From Bacteroidota bacterium (lineage in GTDB: Bacteria > Bacteroidota > Bacteroidia > Bacteroidales > Prolixibacteraceae), in the NCBI GenBank assembly GCA_030691295.1, contig JAUYEQ010000349.1:1-19902 (forward strand): a stretch of DNA of 19,902 nucleotides, given 5' to 3'. The notes below the pieces were generated by a model. It was not told where the DNA came from. It did no database searches and saw nothing but the letters and a program-made list of their open reading frames with translations. Positions 6,901-15,058 of the stretch are shown here, piece after piece. The first letter of the stretch is position 1. Each line of letters begins with the position of its first letter. The position numbers and the translations under genes are program-made.

Positions 6901-7799
6901 AATTCCTGAAATACATTTTCAAGACTTTGTTGCTGCTCTTTCAAAGTCAGTAAAACAAGGTTGTTTGAAACTGCAAAATGAAACAGGGCAGGCCTGAGAT
7001 CGTGGTTGTTTTCAGACTCGGCCAGAAAACTTGTTTTGCCGGTTTGTTCGATTTTTAGTAGGCCGGGAATTTTTTGCAATGTTTCCAAATCAGGAGCTTT
7101 ATCAAATTCGACCCAAACCGTTTGTTTCTGGGCAAACTTTCCGGCTTTGAGCTGGTCAATTGATCCGTCAGCCACCAATTTTCCTTTGTTGATAATGATT
7201 ACACGGGTGCAAACGGCTTCCACTTCCTGCATAATATGGGTAGAAAGCATCACCGTTTTGTTTTTGCTGATAGAGCTGATCAGTTGCCTGATTTCATCCA
7301 GTTGGTTTGGATCCAGTCCGGTGGTAGGTTCGTCAAGAATTAATACTGCTGGGTCGTGAATCAATGCCTGCGCCAAACCGACGCGCTGGCGGTATCCTTT
7401 CGAAAGAGCCCCGATTTTTTTGTGCTGTTCGGTTTTCAGTCCGGTTAATTCAACCATTTTCAGAACCTGTTCTTTTTTGTTTGGAAGCTGATAAAATCCG
7501 GCCACCATTTCGAGGTATTCACGGACGTACTGATCGGTGTAAAGCGGATTGTTCTCTGGCAGGTATCCGATTTGTGAGCGAATAGCCGTGTTTTTTGTTT
7601 CAACCATTTCACCGTTAATTTCAACCGATCCGCCATCTGCTGCCAGATAACCGGTGATGATTTTCATCAGGGTTGATTTTCCTGCGCCGTTAGGTCCTAA
7701 AAATCCAACAAGCTCTCCTGTTCCAATTTCAAATGAAACCTGGTCGAGTGCTTTCTGACTTCCGTAGAATTTATTTACCTCCGATATTTTGATGGTCAT
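6891..7799 (-). CDS. gldA: GldA-like ABC transporter ATP-binding protein
   Basis: ATPase subunit of an ABC-2 type export system, bound to the inner face of the cytoplasmic membrane. Numbered from ATG 7799 (302 residues): Walker A GPNGAGKST (35-43), Q-loop region in IGYLPENNPLY (78-87), signature LSKGYRQRVGLAQAL (132-146), Walker B VLILDEPTTGLD (152-163) and H-loop H188 in STHIMQEVEAVC. The C-terminal 85 residues form the extra regulatory region seen in GldA and similar ATPases. YLPENNPLYTDQYVREYL and THIMQEVEAVCTRVIIINKG closely resemble GldA, required for gliding in Flavobacterium, but many non-gliding Bacteroidota carry homologues. No membrane subunit gene (gldF/gldG) is adjacent. The frame is open to an earlier ATG at 7883; I chose 7799 because MTIKISEVNKFYG is the usual ABC N-terminus and a TACTTTTG box lies just upstream of it, inside the longer reading. 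Confidence 0.9.
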   Translation of the reverse strand: MTIKISEVNKFYGSQKALDQVSFEIGTGELVGFLGPNGAGKSTLMKIITGYLAADGGSVEINGEMVETKNTAIRSQIGYLPENNPLYTDQYVREYLEMVAGFYQLPNKKEQVLKMVELTGLKTEQHKKIGALSKGYRQRVGLAQALIHDPAVLILDEPTTGLDPNQLDEIRQLISSISKNKTVMLSTHIMQEVEAVCTRVIIINKGKLVADGSIDQLKAGKFAQKQTVWVEFDKAPDLETLQKIPGLLKIEQTGKTSFLAESENNHDLRPALFHFAVSNNLVLLTLKEQQQSLENVFQELTK

Positions 7800-7820
7800 T
7801 GCCGGCTTTTTAATGTTCAG

Positions 7821-7828
7821 CAAAAGTA
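7821..7828 (-). promoter_or_regulatory. Candidate gldA -7 box
   Basis: TACTTTTG on the minus strand fits TAnnTTTG and is about 22 bp upstream of the ATG at 7799. It supports that start over the ATG at 7883. Confidence 0.35.
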
Positions 7829-7882
7829 AAGATTTCTGCTGATTCGGGGATTGACAATTATTTTTCTTTAACGCCTTTCCCA

Positions 7883-7913
7883 TTTCGTATTTATTAACTT
7901 TAAATTAACTTTG
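7883..7913 (+). promoter_or_regulatory. Candidate ispG promoter
   Basis: TAACTTTG (7906-7913) fits TAnnTTTG exactly. TTTC at 7883-7886, one base from the TTTG -33 element, lies 19 nt upstream, the expected spacing. Initiation near 7920 gives a leader of about 16 nt before ATG 7936. Confidence 0.45.
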
Positions 7914-7935
7914 TTGCCCAATAAAAGCGGGTAAA

Positions 7936-9795
7936 ATGAAGGACCAGAACTTTAATTACATAGAAGATTTGACGAAGTATCAACGACAAAAAACATCGTT
8001 GGTGAGAATAAGGGAAGTTTTGCTCGGAGATGGAAATCCGATCCGGATTCAATCTATGACAGATACTGATACGCGTGATACTGAGGCTACTGTTGAGCAG
8101 ATTATCCGCATCATCAAGGCTGGAGCCGATCTGGTTCGTGTTACTGTAAGAGGAGTCAGCGATGCCGAAAACCTTCAGAATATAAAGAGTGAACTTGTTG
8201 CCCGCGGATTCGAAAACCCATTGGTTGCCGACATTCATTTCAATCCCCACCTTGCCGAAATTGCTGCTAAATACGTCGCCAAGGTGCGAATCAACCCCGG
8301 AAATTTCTACGATAAACGAGCCAAGTTCGAATACCATATTTATACAGACGAAGAATACAAAGAAGAACTGCGGAAGATAGAAGCACAATTTGTTCCTTTT
8401 TTGCATTCATTAAAAGAAACAAAAACAGCGCTCAGAATCGGCGCCAATCAGGGTTCTTTATCCGATCGCATCATGTGCAGGTATGGCGATACTCCGGCCG
8501 GAATTGTTGAGTCGGTGATGGAATTCCTTCGTATTTGTAAACAGGAGGACTTTGCCAACGTGGTAATCTCCATCAAATCGAGCAATACGCGTACAATGGT
8601 TTACACCGTGCGTCTGCTAAGTTATAAAATGAGGCTCGAAGAGATGGACTATCCGCTTCACCTGGGTGTTACCGAAGCTGGCGAAGGTGAAGATGGACGT
8701 ATCAAGTCGGCTGTTGGAATTGGGGCATTACTGGCCGATGGAATAGGCGATACCATTCGCGTTTCACTGACTGAAGCTCCTGAAAATGAGATATCTGTTG
8801 CCCGTAAACTGATCAATCACATTGAGACCTATAAGGGACACAAACCCATAAAAGCGCCACTTTTCGCACAAATCAACCCGTTTGAGTACGAACGGCGGTC
8901 GGTTCGTCCGGTTTTGCGGATGGGCGATAAATTTCTGCCAGTAGTAATGGCCGACCTGCGTGGCCGAACACTTTCTGAGATTCTACCATTACGCGGCAAA
9001 CAAATTCCGGAGTATTTCTTCGATAATAATGAAGTGCTTGATTTGGATGGCAATACCTATCCGGTGCTTACACTCGAAGAATACCTGTTTGGAGGATCGC
9101 ACTGGGGCCAAACCAAGTTTATCCGCACCAACAAAGAGGAGTTTGATCATTTTATGAATGAAAATCCTGAAATTATTACCAAACTGAAGCAAACACGGAA
9201 GACCATTCTGATTCTTGAAAGTTTCAACAAAAATCCATTTGCAGAGTTGCGGGCTTTCTTCATGACACTTGAATCACATATATGGAAAGTTCCGGTAGTT
9301 ATTTTCAGAAAATACAACGAACGATACCTTGAAAATCTTCAGATAAAAGCTGCAGCCGATTTGGGCGGCTTACTGATTGATGGCTACGGAGATGGAGTTT
9401 GCATCACCAACGAATCGGATCAGATTACTTTTACAGATCTGAAAGATCTGAGTTTTTCTCTTTTGCAGGCCAGCCGCATGAGATTGACCAAAACTGAATT
9501 TATTTCGTGCCCCGGTTGCGGACGGACTTTGTTCGATCTTCATGAAACCACCATCAAAATAAAAGCTCATTTCAATCATCTCGATCACCTGAAAATTGGT
9601 GTGATGGGCTGTGTAGTAAACGGACCCGGTGAAATGGGGGATGTTGATTACGGCTTTGTCGGCGCCGGTCCCGGAAATGTGAACCTTTACAAACAGCAGA
9701 AACTGATGAAGAAGCACATTCCTTTTGAACAGGCCGTTGAAGAATTGGAAGCAATTATTCGCGAAAACGGCGACTGGAAAGACCGCGAAGCATAG
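7936..9795 (+). CDS. ispG: 4-hydroxy-3-methylbut-2-enyl diphosphate synthase (GcpE), long form
   Basis: Penultimate step of the MEP isoprenoid pathway: reductive conversion of MEcPP to HMBPP by a [4Fe-4S] enzyme in the cytoplasm. At 619 residues it is the long form with an inserted middle domain, known from plants, Chlamydiae and Bacteroidota; the short bacterial form is about 360-400. The N-terminal TIM barrel shows PIRIQSMTDTDTRDTEATVEQ, LVRVTVRGVSDAENL, PLVADIHFNPHLA and VRINPGNF. The cluster ligands at the C-terminus are intact: C525 and C528 in SCPGCGRTLFDL, C559 in GVMGCVVNGPGEM, and E566. The middle region (about 290-500) is the insert, with EYLFGGSHWG. It is divergent from gldA, and no other MEP gene lies within the window. 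Confidence 0.97.
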   Translation: MKDQNFNYIEDLTKYQRQKTSLVRIREVLLGDGNPIRIQSMTDTDTRDTEATVEQIIRIIKAGADLVRVTVRGVSDAENLQNIKSELVARGFENPLVADIHFNPHLAEIAAKYVAKVRINPGNFYDKRAKFEYHIYTDEEYKEELRKIEAQFVPFLHSLKETKTALRIGANQGSLSDRIMCRYGDTPAGIVESVMEFLRICKQEDFANVVISIKSSNTRTMVYTVRLLSYKMRLEEMDYPLHLGVTEAGEGEDGRIKSAVGIGALLADGIGDTIRVSLTEAPENEISVARKLINHIETYKGHKPIKAPLFAQINPFEYERRSVRPVLRMGDKFLPVVMADLRGRTLSEILPLRGKQIPEYFFDNNEVLDLDGNTYPVLTLEEYLFGGSHWGQTKFIRTNKEEFDHFMNENPEIITKLKQTRKTILILESFNKNPFAELRAFFMTLESHIWKVPVVIFRKYNERYLENLQIKAAADLGGLLIDGYGDGVCITNESDQITFTDLKDLSFSLLQASRMRLTKTEFISCPGCGRTLFDLHETTIKIKAHFNHLDHLKIGVMGCVVNGPGEMGDVDYGFVGAGPGNVNLYKQQKLMKKHIPFEQAVEELEAIIRENGDWKDREA

Positions 9796-9837
9796 GGAAG
9801 TATTCAGTCACAGTTTCACCTCCATCATCAAATTGCG

Positions 9838-9930
9838 TTAATAGTTTTGCTTCAATTCATCGAGTATTTCCGGACTCGAAGCAAAAATTTCTTTTACATC
9901 GCGACTTAATAAAGTTGCACCTGCAATAAA
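9838..9930 (-). pseudogene. Possible 3' remnant of a lost gene
   Basis: A minus-strand frame bounded upstream by TGA (9933-9931) and ending in TAA (9840-9838) encodes GATLLSRDVKEIFASSPEIL and then DELKQNY. This reads like an ordinary soluble protein C-terminus, with helix-forming charged residues, but has no start and no room for a gene. I cannot name the family. Chance is possible at this length. Confidence 0.25.
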
Positions 9931-10033
9931 TCAGCTTTTACGCCTGTGTGCTTTTGCAAATTACAATTTCCAGAGCATATTGACCCCTGCTCAGGGTTGG
10001 GCGGTCGAAATTGTGCATCCAATATCTGAACGG

Positions 10034-10109
10034 TTTGCATTTGGTAGCATGAATTAAAATACTTTCTAAATCATGCTTGTTGTAAATCAAATGCAATACA
10101 TTTGCATTT
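10034..10109. promoter_or_regulatory. Palindrome and repeated half-sites upstream of the ROK gene, candidate operator
   Basis: AAATGCAA (10089-10096) and TTGCATTT (10102-10109) are perfect inverted arms with a 5-nt spacer, 72 bp before the ROK start. The half-site TTTGCATTT occurs once more at 10034-10042. Palindromes of about 20 bp with A/T-rich half-sites are the type bound by NagC/Mlc-like ROK dimers, so autoregulation is plausible. I did not find the same palindrome before the acyltransferase gene. Confidence 0.4.
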
Positions 10110-10180
10110 AATAAATCACTATATTTATTTTTCGATTTCAAACAATTATCTTTAATTTTTAAATTCATTTAATAATCAAC

Positions 10181-11404
10181 ATGAATCTGTCCATTCTCCT
10201 CGATTATTCTGAAGATATTTCGCTTTCAGCCCTAAAGCTAATTAAATTGAAGAAAAGCATCATTAAGCGTCTCACATTAACTGGCGATGCAACCATTGCT
10301 GAACTAGGCAAGGAAACCGATTTTAGTATCCCCACGGTTACTAAAATTATTTCTGAGTTGATTGAAGAGGGGATAATTTTTGAGACTGGTAAAGTTGGGA
10401 CTGCCGGTGGAAGACGACCATCGCAGTATGGCATTAATCCCAATGCATGTTATTATCTGGGAGTAGAAGTCAGGCGAAATTCGATTAATATTGGTATTCA
10501 GGATTTCAACAATAATTTCGTAAAACATACCGAAAACATTACATATACTCTTGAAAACACACGCGAATCATTGTCTGAAATGTGCAGTGTTATCAATCAG
10601 TTTGTTGCAGAATCTGGTGTTCCCCGCGAGAAAATCATAGGAGCTTGCATCAATCTAAGTGGGCGTATCAATTCGCGCAAAGGATTCAGTTACAGCTATT
10701 TTTTCTTCGAAGAAAAGCCATTGAGCGAAATTATTGAATCTCAGATACATATTAAAACTTTTCTTGAAAACGATACCCGAGCCATGACTTACGGAGAATA
10801 TAACTGCGGTGTGGTTCAGAATGAGAAGGATGTTCTTTTTGTAAATATCAGCATGGGAGTTGGAATTGGAATTATTAGCAACGGAAAATTGTATTATGGA
10901 AAGTCGGGTTATTCAGGAGAATTTGGGCACAGCCCCGTATTCGAGAATGAAATCATTTGCCATTGCGGCAAAAGAGGTTGCCTCGAAACCGAAATTTCAG
11001 GTATTGCGCTGGAGCGGGAATTTAAGAAATCGCTAGAAAATGGGTCAAAATCAATTCTTTCAGGAAAAATTGCCATCGAAAATATTACTGTTGACGATAT
11101 TCTGACAGCTATTATTGAGAATGAAGATACACTGGCCATTGAAATAATTGATCAAATAGGAAGTAAAATGGGCAGGTATCTTTCCATGCTAATTAATATT
11201 TTTAATCCGGAACTGGTCATACTTGGTGGGGTGCTCGCCGAAACCGGAATGTACCTGCGTTTACCCGTCCGCACAAGCATTCATAAATACTCGCTTAGTC
11301 TGGTCAGTCTTGACATGGAGTTGAAAATGTCTTCATTGGGTTCGAAAGCCGGGGTAATCGGAGCCTGTTATATACTTCGGGACAAACTCTTTTACAGCGA
11401 ATAA
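10181..11404 (+). CDS. ROK-family transcriptional regulator (NagC/XylR type)
   Basis: A 407-residue cytoplasmic regulator. The N-terminal winged helix-turn-helix (about 28-80) reads TIAELGKETDFSIPTVTKII and then GRRPSQYGIN, the usual linker to a ROK domain. The ROK domain (about 90-405) has the zinc motif GH-x9-CHCGKRGCLE, with H250, C260, C262 and C267, and the sugar-site sequence ENDTRA with D198. The DxGGT phosphate loop of ROK kinases is absent: the corresponding stretch reads YLGVEVRRNSINIGIQD. It is therefore a sugar-sensing repressor or activator and not a glucokinase-type enzyme. It stands directly before the carbohydrate operon, separated by 273 bp, and is the only obvious local regulator for it. 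The ligand is not readable, but GlcNAc- or ManNAc-derived sugars would fit the epimerase. Confidence 0.93.
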   Translation: MNLSILLDYSEDISLSALKLIKLKKSIIKRLTLTGDATIAELGKETDFSIPTVTKIISELIEEGIIFETGKVGTAGGRRPSQYGINPNACYYLGVEVRRNSINIGIQDFNNNFVKHTENITYTLENTRESLSEMCSVINQFVAESGVPREKIIGACINLSGRINSRKGFSYSYFFFEEKPLSEIIESQIHIKTFLENDTRAMTYGEYNCGVVQNEKDVLFVNISMGVGIGIISNGKLYYGKSGYSGEFGHSPVFENEIICHCGKRGCLETEISGIALEREFKKSLENGSKSILSGKIAIENITVDDILTAIIENEDTLAIEIIDQIGSKMGRYLSMLINIFNPELVILGGVLAETGMYLRLPVRTSIHKYSLSLVSLDMELKMSSLGSKAGVIGACYILRDKLFYSE

Positions 11405-11677
11405 GTATACCTAAAATACAATCATATAACTTCATTACCTTTTTGTGGGACTGTCTGTGGTTTGTCAGGCTCTAAGCTTTTTTGTTGAAAAGGGCACGTC
11501 GAGTTACAAGAAACCATCAGAGGAACACCTGTTTACTATACTACTTTCCGAATTATTTAGCTACAATGTTTAATGTGTTGCAGCACTATTATTAAATATA
11601 TTTAAAAATAAATGAATATTTAAAAATTTAAATTAATTTAGCAACATCAATTATTAAATCTGATTAGCCAATACGAT
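11405..11677. promoter_or_regulatory. Leader region of the carbohydrate operon
   Basis: The 273-bp gap contains no gene. Its right half (about 11590-11640) is almost pure A/T and includes the perfect 14-bp palindrome TTAAATATATTTAA (11592-11605), which could serve as an UP-like element or operator. No exact TAnnTTTG was found; TACTTTCC near 11541-11548 is the nearest. Whether the operon starts here or is read through from the ROK gene is open. Confidence 0.35.
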
Positions 11678-13129
11678 ATGACTACAGACACAAATAAGAT
11701 GATGATTCTAAAATCATCCACCACTGGCCGACGTGCATCAGCACTCGACGCTTTGCGCGGATATGCCATACTGACAATGGTACTTTCAGGAACAATAGCA
11801 TTTGGCATTTTGCCCGGATGGATGTATCACGCACAGGTGCCGCCGCCTGCTCATCAATTCGATCCTACGATTTTCGGAATCACCTGGGTCGATTTGGTCT
11901 TTCCCTTCTTTTTGTTTGCCATGGGAGCCGCTTTCCCTTTTTCAATCGGGAAAAGATTAAACGAAAAATGGGGCATTTACAAAGCTGTTTTGAATGCATT
12001 TGTTCGAGGTGCTCAATTGGTTTTTTTTGCAATTTATATCCAGCATCTTTATCCCTGGGTAATCAGCGATCCACAAAACTTAAAAGCCTGGCTGATCACA
12101 CTGTTCGCTTTTGCACTTTTGTTTCCGATGTTTATGCGGATGCCTGAAAAATTTTCCATGTCATTGCGTATTGCCGTTAAAGTTGCAGCATACGGCACCG
12201 GCATTATACTGTTACTCACCCTGAATTATTCAGGAACCCGTGAATTCAGTATGGCATTCAGCAACATTATTATATTGGTCTTAGCGAATATGGCCATCTT
12301 TGGAGCACTGGCATATATTCTAACAGCTAAAAACCGTTTTGCACGTCTGGCAATTCTGCCTCTGATAATGGCCGTTTTTCTTGGGAGCAATACCGATGGC
12401 TCTTGGACACAAAGGCTTTATAACTTTTCTCCTGTACCCTGGATGTATAAGTTTTATTACCTGAAATACCTGTTTATTATTATCCCCGGAACCATTGCCG
12501 GCGAATACCTGATGGAATGGATGAAAACCAGCTTAACAACTGAAACGAATAAAGAATCCGAAAAAAGTCTGGCCTGGCTGATGCTGGCTCTTTCTGTCTT
12601 TTTGGTCATCCTTAATTTATATGGCTTGTACAGCCGCAATCTGGAAATCAATATATTTCTGACTTCAGGATTACTTTGCGCAGGTCTGTTTATTCTCCGG
12701 AAAGAGAAAACCCAAAATGCCTTGCTTTGGAAAAATTTATTTACTGCCGGAGCTTATTTTCTAATTCTTGGTTTGTTTTTCGAAGCCTATGAAGGTGGAA
12801 TTCGGAAAGATCAATCTACCTACAGCTACTATTTTGTCAGCTCTGGATTGGCGTTTATTTCACTAATCTTCTTTTCGGTTGTCTGCGACTTTTTCGAATG
12901 GACCAAGTCCACACGCTTCCTGGTAATGACAGGTCAAAATCCGATGATCGCCTATGTTGGATCGTCTATGCTGATTATGCCAGTGCTAAGTATTTCAGGT
13001 ATTGCTCCCTACCTGTCAGTATTCAATGCGAATCCATGGATGGGATTTTTAAAAGGACTGATAATTACAGCATTGGTCACTTTGGTTACGATGTTTTTTA
13101 CCCGGATAAAATGGTTTTGGAAAACGTAA
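11678..13129 (+). CDS. DUF5009/HGSNAT-like membrane acyltransferase
   Basis: A 483-residue integral membrane protein with roughly 10-12 hydrophobic segments. The N-terminal signature SALDALRGYAILTMVLSG (21-38) and GITWVDLVFPFFLFAMG (67-83) match the family of heparan-alpha-glucosaminide N-acetyltransferase and the bacterial DUF5009 proteins. In the human enzyme a histidine just before the equivalent of VDLVFP carries the acetyl group from cytoplasmic acetyl-CoA to sugar on the other side of the membrane. Here H51 in GWMYHAQ, with H59 after it, sits in the corresponding place (inference from wording). By analogy it would acetylate an amino sugar in the periplasm; the actual substrate is unknown. 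The lipoprotein oxidoreductase gene starts 35 bp later. The chain ends with a short basic tail after the last membrane segment. Confidence 0.85.
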   Translation: MTTDTNKMMILKSSTTGRRASALDALRGYAILTMVLSGTIAFGILPGWMYHAQVPPPAHQFDPTIFGITWVDLVFPFFLFAMGAAFPFSIGKRLNEKWGIYKAVLNAFVRGAQLVFFAIYIQHLYPWVISDPQNLKAWLITLFAFALLFPMFMRMPEKFSMSLRIAVKVAAYGTGIILLLTLNYSGTREFSMAFSNIIILVLANMAIFGALAYILTAKNRFARLAILPLIMAVFLGSNTDGSWTQRLYNFSPVPWMYKFYYLKYLFIIIPGTIAGEYLMEWMKTSLTTETNKESEKSLAWLMLALSVFLVILNLYGLYSRNLEINIFLTSGLLCAGLFILRKEKTQNALLWKNLFTAGAYFLILGLFFEAYEGGIRKDQSTYSYYFVSSGLAFISLIFFSVVCDFFEWTKSTRFLVMTGQNPMIAYVGSSMLIMPVLSISGIAPYLSVFNANPWMGFLKGLIITALVTLVTMFFTRIKWFWKT

Positions 13130-13164
13130 ATGATTATTAAGTTCAATCTTTAAAATATAAAGTA

Positions 13165-15012
13165 ATGACAATTAGAGTTTTAAATGTTTTTGTGGTTTGT
13201 TTCTTTTTCCTTGGGTTTGCAGCGTGCGGACCAAAGGAGCAAAGCCACGCAACCGACGTATTGGTCATTGGTGGAACAACCAGTGGAATTTCTGCCGGAC
13301 TGCAATCGGCAAGATTGAATGTGGCAACTCTAATCGTTGAAGAAACGCCCTGGCTGGGAGGTATGATTACCGCTGCCGGCGTAAGTGCAACCGATGGTAA
13401 TCACCGTCTTCATTCCGGGATATGGAACGAATTCAGGGACAAACTGAGAACATACTACGGCGGTGCAGCAGCATTGTCAACCGGTTGGGTAAGTAACACC
13501 CAATTCGAACCCCATGTTGGCGATAGTATCTTTAAATCGATGGCCTTGGCCGAACCACAGCTATCAGTCATTTATGGCTACCATCTCACCGAGATACTTA
13601 AAGAAGGAAATAAAGTCACCGGCGCTGTTTTCGAAAATGAGCAAAAGGAAAAATTAACCGTTCTGGCAAAAGTTGTGATTGATGCGACCGATTTGGGCGA
13701 TGGGCTTGCAATGGCTGGCGCTGCCTACGATTTAGGGATGGAAGCCAGATCAGTAACCGGTGAAGCAAATGCTCCGGAAGTGGCAAACAACATTGTGCAG
13801 GACCTGACATGGGCGGCTATATTGAAAGATTTTGGACCTGAAGCCGACAAAACAATTGAAAAACCAGCAAGTTACGATCCCGAATTATTCCGCAAATCGT
13901 GCGCAATGACCGTAGATTCTATCGCGATAGATTGCGAAAAGATGCTGAACTACGGAAAGCTTCCGAATAAAAAATACATGATTAACTGGCCAAAATACGG
14001 CAACGACATTTACCTGAATGTAGTTGAAATGAACAGGGAACAGCGTATGGAAGAACTCAAAAAGGCAAAGGAACGCACCCTCAATTTCGTTTACTACATA
14101 CAAACAGAACTTGGTTTTAAAAACCTTGGTCTGGCTGATGACGAATTTCCGACAGAAGACAAATTGGCTCTTGTTCCCTATCACCGGGAAGGGCGCCGTG
14201 TCCGCGGAATTCAGAGAATGACAATCAACCATGTACTCAATATTTACGAAGGTCAGCCCTTGTATCGTACAGGAATTTCGGTCGGCGATTATCCCGTTGA
14301 TCACCACCACGATTATAATCCCGATACTCCCGAAATCCGTTTCCCGGCTGTACCATCTTTTAATATTCCGCTTGGCGCACTTATTCCTGAAACGATTGAC
14401 GGGCTGATCGTATCTGACAAAGCCATTTCTGTTTCCAATATTATTAACGGATCAACTCGCTTACAACCTTGCGTTTTGCTGACCGGTCAGGCTGCCGGCG
14501 CATTAGCTGCTACCAGTATCAAAAACAATCAGAATCCCCGCGAGGTCAATATTCGCGAAGTTCAGCAAACCTTGCTCGATGCCGGCGCTTACCTGATGCC
14601 TTTGGTAGATGTAAACCCGACAGACAAGGATTTTCAGGCTATTCAACGGGTTACCGCCTCCGGAATTTTAAAAGTAAAGGGTGAATCCTTTCATTGGGCA
14701 AATCGCACCTGGTTTTATCCGGATACGACACTGACGGTAAAAGACTTCACCGAAGGCTTAAATGCCTTTGATAAAAATAGCCTGGTAATTGAAGATCAAT
14801 CGGTTTTAACCATCAAAAAAGCAACGGATATATTCTCCGAATTTTTAAAAAGGGATGTCGATTCAGAAATTCAGCAGCTTTGGAAGTCCTTTTTTACAAA
14901 GGAATATAGCCCCGGTCTGACAGTCACCAAGCGCGAAATCAGTGTTTTGACCGACGAATTAATACATCCGTTTAAAACAAAGACCATCAGATTTGATGGA
15001 AACTTTGAGTAA
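13165..15012 (+). CDS. Exported lipoprotein FAD-dependent oxidoreductase (FAD_oxidored family) with SLH-like tail
   Basis: A 615-residue flavoprotein. Residues 1-21 are a lipoprotein signal peptide with a hydrophobic core and lipobox-like FAAC (C21). The Rossmann segment DVLVIGGTTSGISAG (31-45) binds FAD; GGTTSG for GxGxxG is common in this family. NVATLIVEETPWLGGMITAAG (52-72) supplies the adenine-ribose acidic residue and the GGM motif. The C-terminal FAD contact is in LQPCVLLTGQAAGALAA. After this, residues about 479-535 (PLVDVNPTDKDFQAIQRVTA, then GIL and WFYPDTTLTVKDFTEGL) resemble an S-layer homology module. The substrate is unknown; related genes often lie in glycan loci of Bacteroidota. 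It sits between an acyltransferase and an epimerase gene and is probably co-transcribed. Export through the general secretion route is notable for an FAD enzyme, as no twin-arginine motif is seen. Confidence 0.88.
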   Translation: MTIRVLNVFVVCFFFLGFAACGPKEQSHATDVLVIGGTTSGISAGLQSARLNVATLIVEETPWLGGMITAAGVSATDGNHRLHSGIWNEFRDKLRTYYGGAAALSTGWVSNTQFEPHVGDSIFKSMALAEPQLSVIYGYHLTEILKEGNKVTGAVFENEQKEKLTVLAKVVIDATDLGDGLAMAGAAYDLGMEARSVTGEANAPEVANNIVQDLTWAAILKDFGPEADKTIEKPASYDPELFRKSCAMTVDSIAIDCEKMLNYGKLPNKKYMINWPKYGNDIYLNVVEMNREQRMEELKKAKERTLNFVYYIQTELGFKNLGLADDEFPTEDKLALVPYHREGRRVRGIQRMTINHVLNIYEGQPLYRTGISVGDYPVDHHHDYNPDTPEIRFPAVPSFNIPLGALIPETIDGLIVSDKAISVSNIINGSTRLQPCVLLTGQAAGALAATSIKNNQNPREVNIREVQQTLLDAGAYLMPLVDVNPTDKDFQAIQRVTASGILKVKGESFHWANRTWFYPDTTLTVKDFTEGLNAFDKNSLVIEDQSVLTIKKATDIFSEFLKRDVDSEIQQLWKSFFTKEYSPGLTVTKREISVLTDELIHPFKTKTIRFDGNFE

Positions 15013-15058
15013 ATATTTAATCCCTCAAAAGCAGAATAGTTTTAAATAAATATTAAAA

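Larger units (their letters stand above)
9796..10180. other. 385-bp gap between ispG and the ROK gene
   Basis: No intact gene. It holds a 30-codon protein-like minus-strand fragment (9838-9930), a 7-bp inverted repeat AGCATGA/TCATGCT (10046-10052 and 10071-10077), repeated TTTGCATTT motifs and a perfect 8-bp-arm palindrome (10089-10109), then a very A/T-rich stretch before the ROK start. No clear terminator for ispG was found. Confidence 0.6.

Noticed and set aside
7800..7883. Longer start for gldA at 7883
   Set aside because: The 28 extra residues are not ABC-like, and the likely -7 box (7821-7828) would lie inside them.
9938..10168. A 76-codon minus-strand open frame before the ROK gene
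   Set aside because: It runs over the palindromes and the A/T-rich promoter region, has no recognisable wording and no supporting context.
11440..11480. Insertion sequence end suggested by GGGACTGTCTGTGG upstream of the acyltransferase gene
   Set aside because: No matching inverted copy, no transposase fragment and no duplication nearby.
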